A DNA stretch of 64,000 nucleotides, from contig CAKPYQ010000003.1 in the NCBI GenBank assembly GCA_934203105.1, positions 24,057-88,056 of the forward strand, written 5' to 3'. The translations under genes were made by a program, and so were the position numbers. Positions 8,032 to 17,022 of the stretch are shown here, in pieces (the stretch's first letter is position 1; every line of letters begins with the position of its first letter). The notes below the pieces were generated by a model that saw only the letters and a program-made list of their open reading frames with translations, was not told the DNA's origin and made no database searches. The stretch comes from an uncultured Alphaproteobacteria bacterium (GTDB taxonomy: Bacteria; Pseudomonadota; Alphaproteobacteria; CAAHEQ01; UBA3637).

Positions 8032-10030
8032 ATGAAAAAATACCTGATTGCCGATTCGGTGTCATTAGAACGTGCGCAAGCAATTGCGCAAGCTGATGAT
8101 TTTACTCTTTTCCCGACGGATCAGGCGCCATTTTTGGGGCGTGTCAACTTGGACGAAAAGTTGCCCGAACATTTGACTTTAATTGCGGATAACTTTAAAG
8201 ATGATCGATTGGAATCGTTGTTTTCTTTGCCGTTTGAACGCATTATTGATGCGCAAGCGATGGACGATTCTGTTCGCGATTTTGTTGAAACGACCGGCAA
8301 TGAAGAATTACCGAAAACGTTTTCATTTTTGCTGACTTGTCCCGTGATTTATAATTGCGATTTTTGTAAAAGCGTTAAATCAACGTTTGCATTTGACATC
8401 GGATCGATCGGCCATTCATTTAGCTTTGCATGAGGCGATTGTCAACGGTTTAATTCACGGTAATTTGGATATCAGCAGCGAATACCGCCAATCGGCGCGT
8501 TTGTTCATTGAGTACGGTAAGATTTTATCCGAACGTCTGCAAAATCCGGCGTATGCGCGTAAAAGCTTATCGATTTCGGCGGCGTGGGATAATACCAAAT
8601 TGCGCATTAAAATCCGTGATGAAGGAGCGGGCTATGTCATTCGCGATAACTTTGCCAATCGTTCTTTGTCGGCTGTGCGCAATAAAACCGGCCGCGGTTT
8701 GTTATTCATTGCGGGCATAGCGGATTCTTGTACCATTGACGATTTCGGTCGTGAAATGAATTTAACCTTTGGATTAAAAGAGGATTATACACAGGCCGAA
8801 AACACCTATATAGAAAAAGAAAATCCGCCCGAAGAAACCGAAAAACCATCGATTTATACGCGTCCGTCCGTGGCGGATTGCCGCGTTTTGATTATCGAAG
8901 ATAACTTATCCAATCAAACGATGCTTTACAGATTGTTGAATGTGATCGGTATTACAATGGTTGAATGTGCGACGGACGGCATTGACGGATTGAAAAAAGT
9001 TGATGCTTTCAAACCGGACTTGATCATTTTGGATATTACGATGCCGCGTATGAATGGTTATGAGGTGTTGCATAATTTAAAATCCTCTCCGGCGACGCAA
9101 GATATTCCGGTGTTGATTGAAACGGCCAGCGATACTCGCGAAGCGCGAGATAAGACTTTCCGAACCGGTGCAACGGACTTTATTACAAAGCCGATTAACC
9201 CGTTGGAATTTTTCTCTCGAATTAAAGTTCACCTTGAAAATCGTATGCTGATTAAGCATTTGGAAAAACAGTTAAATCAATTAAATGAAGAGCTCAATTC
9301 GGCGCAACGTATGCAACGGACTTTGTTGCCATCGGATATGATGTTGCAAAACATCGCGATGAAATACGGCGTTCATTTTGCGCATCACTTTGAACCGTCT
9401 TCGCGATTGGGGGGCGATTTTTGGGAAGTCATTCCTTTGTCAGATTCAAAATTGGCGGTTTACATTTGCGATTTTTCCGGTCACGGAGTGTCGGCGGCAC
9501 TCAATACATTCCGTTTGCATGCTTTGATTACGCAAATGGATAATATCAGCATCGAGATTCCGGCCTCGGCAATGACGATGATGAATACGCAATTATTGCA
9601 TTTGTTACCGCGCGGACAATTTGCGACGTTCTTTTTGGCGGTGATAGATTTAGCGCGCGATCGTATGGTTTATTCGGCCGCCGGTGTTCCAAAACCGTTT
9701 TTAATTTTTGATAACCAAATTCAATTGATTAACGCTGACGGTATGCCGCTTGGGATCAGCAAACAAGCTCAATATCATAACTATCAAATTGCGTTCCCCA
9801 AAGGCGCAAAGTTAATGCTTTATTCGGACGCGTTGACGGAATCGCCGAACAAAGACGGTGAACGTTTGGGAGAGGAAGGCTTTTCAAACTTGGTAAAGCC
9901 CTTTGTTTTAGAAGACAGTTTAACGCCGAATACGGTTGTCGAATCGGTCATGAAACGCTTTTTTGATTTTGCACCAAAGCCGCCACCTGACGATGTGACG
10001 GTTGTTTACTTGCAACGAAAGGACGGATAA
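8032..10030 (+). CDS. HATPase-receiver-PP2C phosphatase (RsbU/SpoIIE type), with an apparent +1 frameshift
   Basis: Two overlapping frames make one protein of about 665 residues if one base is removed in the T5/A4 stretch 8361-8371. Frame 1 (from ATG 8032) gives about 113 residues ending at CDFCK. The frame from about 8372 continues KALNQRLHLTSDRSAIHLAL. Domains in order: unknown N-terminal region, anti-sigma-type HATPase (HEAIVNGLIHGN, later DEGAGY), receiver domain with phosphoacceptor in LIILDITMPRMNGYEVL, a coiled coil, and a PP2C-like SpoIIE domain (LGGDFWEV, DFSGHGVSAAL, PDDVTVVYL). It should dephosphorylate an anti-sigma antagonist in a partner-switching pathway. The break may be a sequence error, a mutation or programmed. 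Confidence 0.78.
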
Positions 10031-10031
10031 A

Positions 10032-10736
10032 ATGATTCGTCTGTTTACTCAAAGCGAATTAAATGAAAATGTGCCGGTGATTTTGACGGATAACCAACAC
10101 CATTATTTGGCGCATGTGATGCGTTGCCGTACGGGTGACGATATTTTGTTGTTCAACGGTAAAGACGGCGAATGGAGCGGACAAATTACGGATATATCCA
10201 AAAAACAAACGCAGGTTTTGGTCAAAGAAAATACGCGTCTTCAATCGCAAGAGGCTTTATCCGATGTATGGTTATGTTTTGCCGCAATCAAAAAAGACAA
10301 TATGGATTTTGTGATACAAAAAGCAACGGAACTGGGCGTTTCGCTATTGCAACCGGTATTGACGCATCGGACGGTTGTCAGTCACATCAATACGGAAAAA
10401 ATGCGTATGCAGGCCGTGGAAGCTGCTGAACAATCGGAACGGCTTTCTGTTCCTTTGATCAAAGAGCCGATCAGTTTGGATAAATTATTGGACAATTGGG
10501 ACGATACGCGCACGCTGTATTATTTGGACGAGCGCGGTGCAGGACAGGCGTTTAAAGCAAAAGAAAAAGTTGCGTATTTAGTGGGGCCGGAAGGGGGCTT
10601 TGACACGGCGGAATTTGAAAAAATGCGCTTGCTTAAATATGCCGAACCGTTGCATTTCGGTCGACGGATTTTACGGGCGGAAACGGCGGCTGTGACGGTT
10701 TTGTCCGTGGACGGTTTTTTGCGGGGGTGGAAGTGA
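10032..10736 (+). CDS. rsmE: 16S rRNA m3U1498 methyltransferase
   Basis: A 234-residue SPOUT-family methyltransferase. The ATG at 10032 sits just after the stop of the phosphatase gene. The N-terminal PUA-like part includes HHYLAHVMRCRTGDDILLFNG. The knot region has LVGPEGGFDTAEFE and FGRRILRAETAAV, the SAM-binding signatures of RsmE. It methylates N3 of U1498 in the 30S decoding region. It is probably co-transcribed with the gene upstream. Confidence 0.94.
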   Translation: MIRLFTQSELNENVPVILTDNQHHYLAHVMRCRTGDDILLFNGKDGEWSGQITDISKKQTQVLVKENTRLQSQEALSDVWLCFAAIKKDNMDFVIQKATELGVSLLQPVLTHRTVVSHINTEKMRMQAVEAAEQSERLSVPLIKEPISLDKLLDNWDDTRTLYYLDERGAGQAFKAKEKVAYLVGPEGGFDTAEFEKMRLLKYAEPLHFGRRILRAETAAVTVLSVDGFLRGWK

Positions 10737-10803
10737 AAAAAACAGTTGCAAAACAAACAAAAATGGTTTACAAAGAAGAAAGGTAATAAAACAAGGTGAC
10801 AAG

Positions 10804-11868
10804 ATGATAAAAAATAAAATGTTTATGGCTGTGTGTGCGGGGGCTTTTGCCGCGACATTTGGCGGTGCAGCTTTGGCGGCGGATCAACCGTTGATCGTAC
10901 GCAATGACGCCGTCGTTGTTTGCCGCTCTAAACAATGCAAAAGCGCGCGCAATATGATGACACAAGAATTCCTTTTTAACAAATTGGGATCGTTACTGAA
11001 AAATAATGTAAACCGTAAAGTGTTGTTTTGTGATGCGGATAAAGATGTACGCGTTTGCTTAAACGACGGTATCAATTTTTATGCGACTGTGGGCGTGACG
11101 GACGCTGTTGTGCATATCCCGTCGGCGTTGGTTGTGGACGCCAAAGCCGTTACCGGTGATATGACGCAAAAGTTTGTTTTGGATTACAATATGGAATTAG
11201 GGGATACGTTCCCGTCTTGCCAAGCATCTTTAAATCAAATGCGCGTTTTGTCGGCGGATAAAATCAGCATTGAAACGCCGGGCTTTGAATGCCGCTTTAC
11301 CGAAAACGGTATGACGGTGGTCAATGCGTCGTACGAGGTGGACTATATCGATTTTGATTACGGTATTTTGGGTGCGCATTATACTGTGGCTGTTGGACAA
11401 GTGTCGCGCGGCGGACAAAGCGGGTATGCTTTGTTGCGTTTTGAAAATTCGGCAAATGCGAATAACGAAGTTATGGAAAACTGCGGTTGCGTTGATGGAC
11501 AAAATCCGCCTTGCCAATGCGGTAAACCTGATGTTGTGGTACAAGAAAAAGTCGTGACGCAATATGAGGTGGCTCCGATTGAAGTTTTTGTGAAAACAAA
11601 AGCGCCGGTTGCCGCCGGACAAGTTCAAAACGTCCGTATTAACGGTGTTGATGTGCCAAATGTGCCGGTTGTTTCTGATCCGGCGGGGCAAATGGGATAT
11701 GCCGGAAAACCGGTTGCGGCCGGTGCTGTTCCTGCGAAAGCAAATGCCAATACGTCCTCCGGTGTAACAACCACGCAAATTTTACGTCCCGGTGTGCCGG
11801 TGATTGTTGATGTGGAAGAAGAAGTTGCTCCGGGTCAAGTGCGTGCGGCTTCGAATTGGGATAAATAG
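10804..11868 (+). CDS. Exported Cys-containing protein of unknown function
   Basis: A 354-residue protein with a clear signal peptide: basic start, hydrophobic core and an ALAA cleavage site near residue 26. The mature part has several Cys pairs (CRSKQC, CDADKDVRVC, later CGCVDGQNPPCQCGKPD), suggesting disulfides or a metal site. Residues 30-215 form a beta-rich domain; from about 235 the chain is Pro/Val/Ala-rich and probably disordered. I do not recognise the family. It has its own gap upstream and a strong terminator downstream, so it may be a single-gene unit. The DsbA-like protein at 4503 is a plausible folding partner (inference). Confidence 0.75.
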   Translation: MIKNKMFMAVCAGAFAATFGGAALAADQPLIVRNDAVVVCRSKQCKSARNMMTQEFLFNKLGSLLKNNVNRKVLFCDADKDVRVCLNDGINFYATVGVTDAVVHIPSALVVDAKAVTGDMTQKFVLDYNMELGDTFPSCQASLNQMRVLSADKISIETPGFECRFTENGMTVVNASYEVDYIDFDYGILGAHYTVAVGQVSRGGQSGYALLRFENSANANNEVMENCGCVDGQNPPCQCGKPDVVVQEKVVTQYEVAPIEVFVKTKAPVAAGQVQNVRINGVDVPNVPVVSDPAGQMGYAGKPVAAGAVPAKANANTSSGVTTTQILRPGVPVIVDVEEEVAPGQVRAASNWDK

Positions 11869-11883
11869 TTTTTTTAAAGGTTT

Positions 11884-11929
11884 TCTGCCCCTCTTTTTTT
11901 TAAAGCGGGGGCAGAGTTTATTTTTTTTA
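11884..11929 (+). terminator. Intrinsic terminator
   Basis: Stem TCTGCCCC (11884-11891) and GGGGCAGA (11908-11915), followed by GTTTATTTTTTTT. It directly follows the exported protein gene and precedes the M16 peptidase. Confidence 0.8.
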
Positions 11930-11942
11930 AAGGTGTGAGCAA

Positions 11943-13199
11943 ATGGTTGAAGTTACAAAGTTAGATTCGGGGATCAGAGTTGTCACGGACACAATGCACG
12001 AAGTTGAAACAGTATCTTTGGGTTTTTGGGTATCTGTTGGTGCGCGCTTTGAGCAAGAGAATATAAACGGGATTTCTCATTTGCTCGAACATATGGCGTT
12101 TAAAGGAACGGCCACGCGTTCGGCTTTGCAAATCGCCGAGCAAATCGAAGATGTGGGCGGTATTATTAACGCTTACACGTCACGTGATGTGACGGCTTAT
12201 TATGTCAAAGTGTTAAAGCAAGATGTACCTTTGGCATTGTCTATTTTGGCCGATATTTTCCAAAACTCCACGATGGTCGAAGAAGAATTAGAGCGCGAAA
12301 AAGGCGTTGTTATTCAAGAAATCGGACAAACTTATGATGCGCCGGACGATGCGGTTTTTGAATATTATCAACAAACGGCGTATCCGAACCAACCTTTTGG
12401 GCGTTCGATTTTGGGAACGGCGGACAAAGTGCGTGCAATCAGCCGTGAAACATTGCTGTCATATATGCATAATGAATACACCGCGCCGCGCGTTGTGGTA
12501 TCTGCGGCCGGAAATATCAGCCATGATTATTTGGTCAAAGAAGTTGAACGTTTATTGGTTTCTTTAAAGCCAAGCGGCGGGCGAATTATGCAACCGGCAC
12601 GCTATGAAGGCGGCGAATATCGCGAAGAAAAGAAAATCGAGCAAGTTAATTTGCTTTTGGGATTTAAAGGTGTGCCTTATGCGCACCCTCTGTATTACGC
12701 GCAAAGCATTTTAGCAACGGTTTTAGGTGGCGGTATGTCTTCCCGTTTATTCCAAGAAATCCGTGAAAAACGCGGATTGGTTTATGCCATTTACGCTTTT
12801 GCGTCATCATATCAGGATAATGGGCAGTTTGGTGTTTTTGCCGGCACGGGTGAAAAGCAGGTGGCCGAATTATTGCCGGTTGTTTGCGATGAATTATTAA
12901 AGGTGAATTCGTCTTTAAGAGCGGAAGAAATCGAACGCGCCAAAGCTCAATTGCGTGCGCATGTGTTGATGAAAAGCGAAAGCACGTCGGCCAGAGCGGA
13001 AAGCAATGCTCGACAATTAGAAACATACGGTCGTGTATTGGAAACGCAAGAAATCATTGATCACATCAATTCGGTTGATGAAAATGCGTTAAAACAAGTG
13101 GCGGACTTATTATTTGCCGGAAAACCGACATTGGCTGCTTTGGGCCCGATTAAGCATGTGATGAGCTATGAAAAATTATGCAACGCATTAAAACGTTAA
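11943..13199 (+). CDS. M16-family zinc metallopeptidase (processing-peptidase-like)
   Basis: A 418-residue protein with the inverted zinc motif HLLEH (His46, Glu49, His50) followed by MAFKGT, and the downstream conserved Glu in the helix after residue 115. The C-terminal half holds the second M16 fold with GGGMSSRLFQEIREKRGLVYAI. This matches the single-chain bacterial relatives of the mitochondrial processing peptidase beta subunit. The usual role is degradation of short peptides. The ATG lies 7 bases after AAAGGTG. Confidence 0.92.
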   Translation: MVEVTKLDSGIRVVTDTMHEVETVSLGFWVSVGARFEQENINGISHLLEHMAFKGTATRSALQIAEQIEDVGGIINAYTSRDVTAYYVKVLKQDVPLALSILADIFQNSTMVEEELEREKGVVIQEIGQTYDAPDDAVFEYYQQTAYPNQPFGRSILGTADKVRAISRETLLSYMHNEYTAPRVVVSAAGNISHDYLVKEVERLLVSLKPSGGRIMQPARYEGGEYREEKKIEQVNLLLGFKGVPYAHPLYYAQSILATVLGGGMSSRLFQEIREKRGLVYAIYAFASSYQDNGQFGVFAGTGEKQVAELLPVVCDELLKVNSSLRAEEIERAKAQLRAHVLMKSESTSARAESNARQLETYGRVLETQEIIDHINSVDENALKQVADLLFAGKPTLAALGPIKHVMSYEKLCNALKR

Positions 13200-13207
13200 T
13201 TAAACTT

Positions 13208-13552
13208 TCAGCGCTTTGAATTCATTTTGTGAATCAGTTGAGTGATCAGTTTAATGACTTCATCATTTGCTTTTTCCAGCTCCTCAAATAACTGCAAGCG
13301 ATCCGCAGAAAGTTTGGATAAGTCCAATTCCGGCCTTTCTTTTAAAAGACTGGATACTTCTACGTCAAAAGCTTTGGCGATATTTTCTAATGTTTTTAAT
13401 TTTGTCGAGGCAGAGCCGTTTTCCAGATGACAAATCATTTCGGTCGTTTTATCTATTTTTTCGGCCAATTCAGCCTGAGTCCAACCTTTTTCCTTGCGCA
13501 ACTGACGAACACGGGTTCCCAAGACGGTAGTCGTTTTTGGTGTGATTTTCAT
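13208..13552 (-). CDS. XRE-family transcriptional regulator
   Basis: A 114-residue protein with a helix-turn-helix at about residues 10-65 (VRQLRKEKGWTQAELAEKI, then MICHLENG and LENIAKAFDVEVSSLL). The rest is a charged helical tail that may mediate dimerisation. It is convergent with the M16 gene (8-base gap) and divergent from oadG. The 257-base gap 13553-13809 may hold its operator and the oadG promoter (TTGCAA at 13740, TAAACA 17 bases later); a run of direct AACTTAAACTTAAA is near its own start. The regulatory target is not shown by sequence. Confidence 0.85.
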   Translation of the reverse strand: MKITPKTTTVLGTRVRQLRKEKGWTQAELAEKIDKTTEMICHLENGSASTKLKTLENIAKAFDVEVSSLLKERPELDLSKLSADRLQLFEELEKANDEVIKLITQLIHKMNSKR

Positions 13553-13809
13553 AATATGTGTCCTTCACACTAGATTTTAACTTAAACTTAAAAAAATAGA
13601 ATGGACGTGAAGTTCAAATTTTCCAGTTATTTTGAAAACTTTTTGAATTATTTATTCACATTTTAGGAAATAGAGCATATTTTTTTGCTAAAAAGATGAA
13701 AACAGATGTAAAAAGAATCGATATTTTTTTGCTTTTTAGTTGCAAGGTTTTTCGAAACGTGCTAAACATAATGTATGAATGATAAAGGGGTTTATAAAAG
13801 AGGTTCAAA

Positions 13810-13989
13810 ATGCTGATCTATGGCGTGCTGATAACGGTTGTCGGAATGGGGGCAGTTTACGCTTTTTTATTTTTGCTGATGTGGACGGTGCAGTTGACGT
13901 CTTTTTTGGTTCAAAAAACCGATAAAAAGGCGGATTTAAACGAAGTTGCGGCCGCAATAGCAATTGCTTTGAAAAATGGGGAAAAATAA
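13810..13989 (+). CDS. oadG: Oxaloacetate decarboxylase gamma subunit (OadG-like)
   Basis: A 59-residue protein beginning MLIYGVLITVVGMGAVYAF, with one membrane helix (residues 3-33), a short polar stretch and a helical tail NEVAAAIAIALKNG. OadG proteins are short, poorly conserved, single-helix anchors that join the alpha and beta subunits. Its stop overlaps the oadA start (TAATG), giving the order gamma-alpha-beta. It is shorter than many OadG proteins, and the Pro-rich linker with the zinc-binding His/Asp tail seen in some is missing. Confidence 0.82.
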   Translation: MLIYGVLITVVGMGAVYAFLFLLMWTVQLTSFLVQKTDKKADLNEVAAAIAIALKNGEK

Positions 13990-15806
13990 TGGCTTTTTCA
14001 AAAAAGAAGAAAATTCAACTTTTATGTACGGCGTTTCGTGACGGTTTCCAATCCGTTTACGGGTCACGGGTGTTACCCAAAGATTATATGCCGATTGTCA
14101 AAATGGCAAAAGATGCCGGCATTCGGCGTTTTGAATCGGGTGGCGGTGCGGCGTTTCAATCCGCTTTTTTCTATTTGAATGAAAATGCTTTTGATGTGAT
14201 GGATACTTTCCGCGCGACGGTGGGCGATGATGCGTATTTGCAAACTTTGGCGCGGGGTGTTAATGTGGTCGGATTGGATTCGCAAAGCTCCGACATTATC
14301 CGTCTTCACGCACAAATGTTTAAAAAGCACGGCGTGACGGCGATTCGTAATTTTGACGCGTTGAATGATCCGGATAATTTGGCGTTCAGCGGGCAATGCA
14401 TTGTCGACGCCGGCTTGGAACACCAAATCGCAATTGCGATGATGTCTTTGCCTCCGGGGTGCACAGGTGCTCATACACCGCAATTTTATGAAAAGACGTT
14501 AAAGAATATTTTAAAGGCCAAGATCCCTTTCCATTCTTTATGCTTTAAGGACGCCTCCGGAACCAGTGTACCGGCGGTTGTTTATGAAACAATTTCTCGG
14601 GCGCGCAAGTTGGTCGGCGATGATGTGCCGATCGAATTTCACTCTCATGAAACGGCCGGCGTCGGAACGGCGTGTTATTTGGCGGCGGTGGAAGCCGGTG
14701 CGGATATTGTTGATTTATCTATGGCGCCGGTGTCGGGTGGTACTTGCCAACCGGACATAGCGACAATGTGGCATGCTTTGCGTGAAACGGGCTTTGAATT
14801 GGACGTTGACGTTGATGCGATTATGAAGGTTGAAGACGCGTTTAAAGACGCGATGAAAGATTACTTTTTGCCGCCCGAAGCTGTGCGTGTAGAGCCGCGT
14901 ATTCCTTGGAGCCCTATGCCCGGTGGCGCATTGACGTCGAACACGCAAATGTTGCGGGACAACGGCATTATGGATAAGTACAGCGAAATTATCGAGGCGA
15001 TGGAAGAAGTTGTTCGCAAAGGCGGTTTTGGTACATCGGTAACGCCGGTATCTCAATTTTATTTTCAACAAGCGTTTAATAACGTGATTATCGGTCCGTG
15101 GAAAAAGATTGCAGAAGGCTATGGCAAAATGGTTTTGGGTTATTTCGGCAAAACGCCGAAAGCACCGGATTCAGACGTTGTGCGTATTGCCTCTGAACAG
15201 TTGGGGTTGGAGCCGACAACGCGTTCGCCGCGCTTGCTGAACGATGAAAATCCGAATAAAGGGATTAAGCCTGCGACGCAAAAATTGCAAGCAAATAATT
15301 TGCCTGTGACGGACGAAAATATCTTTATTGCGGCCACCTGTGGCGATAAAGGAATTGCATTCTTAAAAGGTGAGGGAAAAGTGTCCGTGCGTTATCAAAC
15401 GCCGCAAGCTTGTCCGGCTTCGCAAGCCACCTCCGGCGTTCAGCATATCCTTTTGAACGGTCAGGATTTTGAAGTGGAAGTCAACGCTCATCAAGCCGTC
15501 GTTAACGGCAAAGTTTATGCTTTTGAAGTTGCAACAAATCCGGCAAGTCAGACGCAGTCCGCATCAAGCGGGGCTTCCGGCAATAGCAGTGCAGATGAGG
15601 TCGTAACGGCGCCGATGGTTGGCACCGTGATAAAGCTGAATGTCAAAGCCGGTGATATGGTTAAAAAAGGGCAAGACTTGTTGATGTTGGAAGTAATGAA
15701 AATGGAAAATCCGATAAAGGCTTCCAAAGACGGGCAGGTAAAGGAAGTTTTGGTTGACAAAGGCGCACAAGTGGTGGCAGGTCAAAAGCTGGTTGTCTTG
15801 GGATAG
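13989..15806 (+). CDS. oadA: Oxaloacetate decarboxylase alpha subunit (carboxyltransferase plus biotin carrier)
   Basis: A 605-residue biotin protein. The N-terminal TIM barrel (about 1-290) has TAFRDGFQSVYGSR and the metal-binding FHSHETAGVG; a conserved carboxyltransferase domain follows to about 460. After a Ser/Ala linker, the biotinyl domain (about 535-604) carries EVMKMENPIKA with the biotinylated Lys near residue 569. It moves the oxaloacetate carboxyl group to biotin; decarboxylation by OadB then drives Na+ export. Methylmalonyl-CoA or glutaconyl-CoA decarboxylases have similar parts, but this single-chain layout next to gamma and beta favours oxaloacetate. Confidence 0.9.
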   Translation: MAFSKKKKIQLLCTAFRDGFQSVYGSRVLPKDYMPIVKMAKDAGIRRFESGGGAAFQSAFFYLNENAFDVMDTFRATVGDDAYLQTLARGVNVVGLDSQSSDIIRLHAQMFKKHGVTAIRNFDALNDPDNLAFSGQCIVDAGLEHQIAIAMMSLPPGCTGAHTPQFYEKTLKNILKAKIPFHSLCFKDASGTSVPAVVYETISRARKLVGDDVPIEFHSHETAGVGTACYLAAVEAGADIVDLSMAPVSGGTCQPDIATMWHALRETGFELDVDVDAIMKVEDAFKDAMKDYFLPPEAVRVEPRIPWSPMPGGALTSNTQMLRDNGIMDKYSEIIEAMEEVVRKGGFGTSVTPVSQFYFQQAFNNVIIGPWKKIAEGYGKMVLGYFGKTPKAPDSDVVRIASEQLGLEPTTRSPRLLNDENPNKGIKPATQKLQANNLPVTDENIFIAATCGDKGIAFLKGEGKVSVRYQTPQACPASQATSGVQHILLNGQDFEVEVNAHQAVVNGKVYAFEVATNPASQTQSASSGASGNSSADEVVTAPMVGTVIKLNVKAGDMVKKGQDLLMLEVMKMENPIKASKDGQVKEVLVDKGAQVVAGQKLVVLG

Positions 15807-15816
15807 GGAGATAAAG

Positions 15817-17013
15817 ATGATTGAAAAGTTCATTTCTTTATGGCAACAAACGGGGCTTTACGGCTTTTTCGGAGATATGACGATGGCCGCAAATGGCTTT
15901 TTGCCAAACGGGATTGGGCAATTGGTGATGATTTTGATATGCCTGATTTTGCTTTATTTAGGTATTGCCAAAAAATTTGAACCGTTGTTGTTGGTACCGA
16001 TTGCTTTTGGCGGGTTGTTGGCAAACATTCCTTTTGCGGGCTTGACCGATCCGGGCGATGCCTCAACGCCGGCCGGTTTATTGAGTGTGCTTTATCAAAT
16101 GGGGATCGCTAATACGTTGTTTCCGTTGTTGATTTTTATGGGTGTTGGCGCAATGACGGACTTTTCACCGGTGATCGCTAATCCGAAAACGTTTTTATTG
16201 GGTGCAGCGGCACAGTTCGGTATTTTTGGGACGTTGTTGGGTGCTTTGTGGTTGGGTGATATTTTCCCATTTGCGCAGTTTGATTTAAAAGAGGCGGCCT
16301 CGATCGGTATCATCGGGGGCGCAGACGGGCCGACTTCGATTTATTTGACTACGCGTTTAGCGCCGCAGATGTTGGCTGCGGTTGCGGTGGCAGCTTATTC
16401 TTATATGGCGTTGGTGCCGATTATTCAACCGCCGATTATGCGGGCTTTGACGACACAAAAAGAACGCCAAATCAAAATGAAACAGTTGCGTGAAGTTTCT
16501 AAACGCGAACGGATTATTTTCCCTTTGGCGGTGCTGTTGCTGTGCGTGTTGTTTTTTCCGACCGCAACGCCGTTGATCGGGGCGCTGATGTTCGGCAACT
16601 TGCTACGTGAAAGCGGCGTGACAGATCGTTTAAGCGATACAATGCAAAATGCGTTAATTAACACCGTCACGGTATTTTTGGGCTTGGCCGTCGGTTCAAA
16701 GATGATTGCATCATCATTTTTGGTGCCAAAGACGCTGTTTATTTTGTTTTTGGGTATGATAGCATTTGGTTTAGGAACGGCTGCGGGCGTTTTGATGGCC
16801 AAGTTGATGAATGTGTTTTGTAAAGAAAAAATCAATCCGTTGATCGGATCGGCGGGGGTTTCAGCAATTCCGATGGCTGCGCGTGTTTCCAATAAATTGG
16901 GGCAAGAAGCAGATCCGTCGAATTATTTATTAATGCACGCGATGGGGCCGAATGTTGCAGGATCTATCGGCTCGGCAGTTGCGGCGGGTATATTGTTAAC
17001 TTTGTGTAGCTAG
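15817..17013 (+). CDS. oadB: Oxaloacetate decarboxylase beta subunit, Na+ pump
   Basis: A 398-residue multi-span protein starting at ATG 15817 after AGGGAG; a longer frame into oadA lacks a better site. The conserved GGADGPTSIYLT is near residue 166 and holds an Asp needed for decarboxylation and Na+ transport in the family. Other family features are FPLLIFMGVGAMTDF and HAMGPNVAGSIGSAVAAG near the C terminus. With oadG and oadA it forms a membrane complex that converts oxaloacetate to pyruvate and exports Na+, which suggests anaerobic growth on citrate-type substrates or a sodium-dependent energy budget. Confidence 0.92.
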   Translation: MIEKFISLWQQTGLYGFFGDMTMAANGFLPNGIGQLVMILICLILLYLGIAKKFEPLLLVPIAFGGLLANIPFAGLTDPGDASTPAGLLSVLYQMGIANTLFPLLIFMGVGAMTDFSPVIANPKTFLLGAAAQFGIFGTLLGALWLGDIFPFAQFDLKEAASIGIIGGADGPTSIYLTTRLAPQMLAAVAVAAYSYMALVPIIQPPIMRALTTQKERQIKMKQLREVSKRERIIFPLAVLLLCVLFFPTATPLIGALMFGNLLRESGVTDRLSDTMQNALINTVTVFLGLAVGSKMIASSFLVPKTLFILFLGMIAFGLGTAAGVLMAKLMNVFCKEKINPLIGSAGVSAIPMAARVSNKLGQEADPSNYLLMHAMGPNVAGSIGSAVAAGILLTLCS

Positions 17014-17022
17014 GATAAAAAG

